The notes below the pieces were generated by a model, which saw only the letters and a list, made by a program, of their open reading frames with translations, had not been told where the DNA came from and did no database searches. From Actinobacteria bacterium UBA2541 (GTDB taxonomy: Bacteria; Actinomycetota; Actinomycetes; Nanopelagicales; Nanopelagicaceae): a DNA stretch of 6,381 nt. The first letter of the stretch is position 1. The number at the start of each line of letters is the position of its first letter. The translations under genes and the position numbers were made by a program. Of this stretch, positions 4,799 to 6,381 are shown piece by piece. The stretch spans positions 1 through 6,381 of the forward strand of contig DDMR01000103.1 in the NCBI GenBank assembly GCA_002340925.1, in the 5' to 3' direction.

Positions 4799-6067
4799 CT
4801 AAAAAGGTTTAGCGAATTCGCAGTTTTCGGTAGCTTCAAGCTCTAACAATCGATTCCATTTTGCAGTGCGATCTGCGCCATGTGTTGAACCAACTTTAAT
4901 TTGAGAAGCACGCCAGCCGGTTGCAAGATCAGCAAGCCAAGAATCTTCAGTCTCACCGCTGCGAGCAGAAACAACTGTTTTGAAATTATTTGCTTGAGCA
5001 GTATTTAGAACTTTCTGGGTTGATGTAACCAAACCATTTTGATTGGCCTTAATCAGAATTGCATTGGCGCTTTTCTCATCGATACCGCGCTGCAGGCGAG
5101 CAAGATTTGTAGTAAATAAATCATCGCCAAGAACCTGCAACTTTGATGGGGCCATAGACATAAATTGGGTCCAAGATCGCCAATCATCTTCGGCAAAGGG
5201 ATCTTCTATAGAAAGAACTGGGTGATCTGAAACTAACTTAGATATGAATGTGATGAATTCGCCAGATGAGAACTTTTTGTTTAGCGCCGCTAAATTGTAA
5301 TTTGTGCCATCGAAGAATTGGGTCGATGCAACATCGATAGCCAGGCTGACATCTTTCTCGGGTGATAGACCAACACCATTGATGCATTCGGTAACGAATT
5401 CCAGCGCGTGATCGATTGTCGGAAATGCGATTCCTAGGCCACCTTCATCAGCAATTAGATGCGTAATCGCACCAGACTTTGCACCTTTGCTTGCAGCAAG
5501 TTCGCGAATCGCAACAATCCAGGAGAGCGCTTCGGCAAATGAAGTTGCGCCATTTGGCAGAACCAAAACATCTTGAATATCCATTGTGCGATTTGCATGT
5601 GCGCCACCAGAGAGAATATTTACCATCGGCATTGGGATAAGTAATTTGCCTTCGGGTTGAAAGAATCTGGCAAGTGAAAGTTCTGCAGTATGCGCAGCTG
5701 CTTTTGCAACGGCAAGTGAAACTGCAAGCAGCGCATTTGCGCCCAAGATGTGGTGATCTGGTGTGTGATCGAGTTCGACCAAGATGCCATCTGTTGCAAG
5801 CGGGATTGGGCGATGGCCTTTAAGGCGTGGTGCAATCTTTGAATTTATGTTTTCAACGGCTTGGTAAACAGACTTTCCACCATAAAACTTCTCGGCTAAT
5901 TTGCTATCGGTATCGCGAAGCTCTTTTGCTTCATGTGCGCCAGTCGATGCACCAGATGGAACCCGAGCAGTGTGGACTGAACCATCTGACATAGTCAGAG
6001 TAACTGCAACTGTTGGGCGTCCTCTAGAATCTAGAACTTGGTAGCCGATTAAATTTTTGATGCTCAT
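4799..6067 (-). CDS. divergent enolase homologue with altered active site
   Basis: A 422-residue protein, full length for enolase, with an N-terminal lid domain and a C-terminal barrel. Retained features (yeast numbering in brackets) are the SGAST loop (38-42), His157 (159), proton-acid Glu208 in DEGG (211), metal ligands Asp245, Glu288 in SIEDP and the GDD at 314-316, base Lys340 (345), Arg369-Ser370 (374-375) and Lys391 (396). Changed features are DSRGNPTV to DSRGRPTV, NGGxHA to SGGAHA, QEF to QDV (Glu168 to Asp166), GDEGGFAP to ADEGGLGI, NQIG to NQNG, SHRSGETED to SARSGETED (His373 to Ala368), and the KTG-P-RSER region to KVGSTHGADR. Ordinary glycolytic enolases hold these positions almost invariant. 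The reading frame is intact with no sign of decay. A GAGGGG lies 8 bases before the ATG, and the gene overlaps the kinase gene before it by ATGA. It may act on a phosphorylated sugar acid other than 2-phosphoglycerate, or be a weakened enolase; the first is favoured because the catalytic metal and base residues remain. Confidence 0.87.
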   Translation of the reverse strand: MSIKNLIGYQVLDSRGRPTVAVTLTMSDGSVHTARVPSGASTGAHEAKELRDTDSKLAEKFYGGKSVYQAVENINSKIAPRLKGHRPIPLATDGILVELDHTPDHHILGANALLAVSLAVAKAAAHTAELSLARFFQPEGKLLIPMPMVNILSGGAHANRTMDIQDVLVLPNGATSFAEALSWIVAIRELAASKGAKSGAITHLIADEGGLGIAFPTIDHALEFVTECINGVGLSPEKDVSLAIDVASTQFFDGTNYNLAALNKKFSSGEFITFISKLVSDHPVLSIEDPFAEDDWRSWTQFMSMAPSKLQVLGDDLFTTNLARLQRGIDEKSANAILIKANQNGLVTSTQKVLNTAQANNFKTVVSARSGETEDSWLADLATGWRASQIKVGSTHGADRTAKWNRLLELEATENCEFAKPF

Positions 6068-6381
6068 GCAAATAGCCCCTCGAAAGTGATTTGTGGATTA
6101 GCAAGCGCGGCTTTGGTCACGCTTTGAACTCTAGCTTTTCCGCCTTCATCTAGATAGTTAACCGGTGAAACACCTTCGACTCTGGCAAGTGCTATCACGG
6201 CAACGTGGTGCGGCAATGATTTAGCGGTTTCGATATTGCAAGCGTGGGAATATGAATTTATAAATGAAATAGCAGTTTCACGCAGAAGCGAGCGTTGCAT
6301 TGCATCTTCGGTGCGCAGGTATTTGCAGAGCAAATGAGCGGAAACAAAGCCGAGATCAAAGACTGGATTGCCGGTATGCAT
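6064..6381 (-). CDS. aminoglycoside-phosphotransferase-fold small-molecule kinase, C-terminal part (partial)
   Basis: The visible 105 residues begin at the right edge of the window, so the true start and the N-terminal two-thirds (ATP loop, HGD/N catalytic loop) are outside. The first codon happens to be ATG but is unlikely to be the start. HTGNPVFDLGFVSAHLL (2-18) matches the segment just after the metal-binding D-W/F-E motif in this family, where G-P-FDLAF--HLL is typical. VIALARVEGVSPVNYL (62-77) resembles the ARVDGKSPVEYL helix of the same group. These kinases phosphorylate sugars, amino sugars, choline or methylthioribose. Its TGA overlaps the ATG of the enolase homologue (ATGA at 6067-6064), so the two are translationally coupled and probably act in one pathway. 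Antibiotic resistance is not suggested by this context. Confidence 0.72.
   Translation of the reverse strand: MHTGNPVFDLGFVSAHLLCKYLRTEDAMQRSLLRETAISFINSYSHACNIETAKSLPHHVAVIALARVEGVSPVNYLDEGGKARVQSVTKAALANPQITFEGLFA
6076..6081 (-). promoter_or_regulatory. Shine-Dalgarno site of the enolase homologue, inside the kinase gene
   Basis: On the minus strand GAGGGG sits 8 bases before the ATG at 6067, within the last codons of the kinase gene. It supports this start and means the enolase homologue can be initiated independently as well as by coupling through the ATGA overlap. Confidence 0.65.

Noticed and set aside
4786..4812. CTAAA/TTTAG inverted repeat between the dehydratase and the enolase homologue as a terminator
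   Set aside because: The stem is only five bases, has one G-C pair and no T-run, so it would be too unstable.
6064..6381. complete 105-residue protein starting at the edge ATG
   Set aside because: The family is much longer and the visible part begins within the C-terminal half motif, so the ATG at the edge is an internal Met.

Overview
The window is a compact stretch of bacterial chromosome from what looks like a free-living organism with mid-to-low GC content. It carries seven recognisable genes, all tied to sugar or sugar-acid metabolism, and probably the last 23 codons of an eighth. Protein wording (for example an actinobacterial-style PSGASTG.HEA.ELRD in the enolase homologue), A/T-rich codon choice, Shine-Dalgarno sites and very short spacers or 4-base overlaps suggest a streamlined actinobacterium such as a freshwater Nanopelagicales-type lineage. 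That assignment is inference. I see no mobile element, tRNA, rRNA or CRISPR.

Left block (+ strand, 1-2031): a possible gene tail, then a short KpsF/KdsD-type sugar-phosphate isomerase (SIS fold, no CBS domains), a PfkB ribokinase-like sugar kinase and an RbsD-type pyranase. The first two genes overlap and the third follows 30 bases later, so this is almost certainly one operon. A coherent reading is anomer conversion (RbsD), phosphorylation at O5 (kinase), then aldose/ketose isomerisation of the 5-phosphate (SIS protein). This would feed a pentose such as ribose or D-arabinose into the pentose phosphate pool.

Middle block (2028-4785): a fumarylacetoacetate-hydrolase-family enzyme (- strand) and an IlvD/Edd sugar-acid dehydratase (+ strand) are transcribed divergently from a 175-base intergenic region. 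That region holds two sets of short tandem repeats and two small hairpins, one of which buries the dehydratase ribosome binding site. The two enzymes fit successive steps of a non-phosphorylating aldonic-acid pathway: dehydration to a 2-keto-3-deoxy acid, then hydrolysis or dehydration of that product or its oxidised form.

Right block (- strand, 4799-6381): the C-terminal part of an aminoglycoside-phosphotransferase-fold kinase, running off the right edge, is translationally coupled (ATGA overlap) to an enolase homologue. The enolase homologue keeps the metal and general-base residues but has replaced several residues that are nearly invariant in glycolytic enolase, including the active-site His (SHRSGETED reads SARSGETED) and the Glu of QEF (QDV). 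It is probably not the housekeeping enolase. With its coupled kinase it may form an undescribed phospho-sugar-acid dehydration module, which is the most interesting item here.

The two convergent junctions are extremely tight. The rbsD and FAH-family stop codons share the palindrome TTAA, and 13 bases separate the dehydratase from the enolase homologue. No classical intrinsic terminator is visible.
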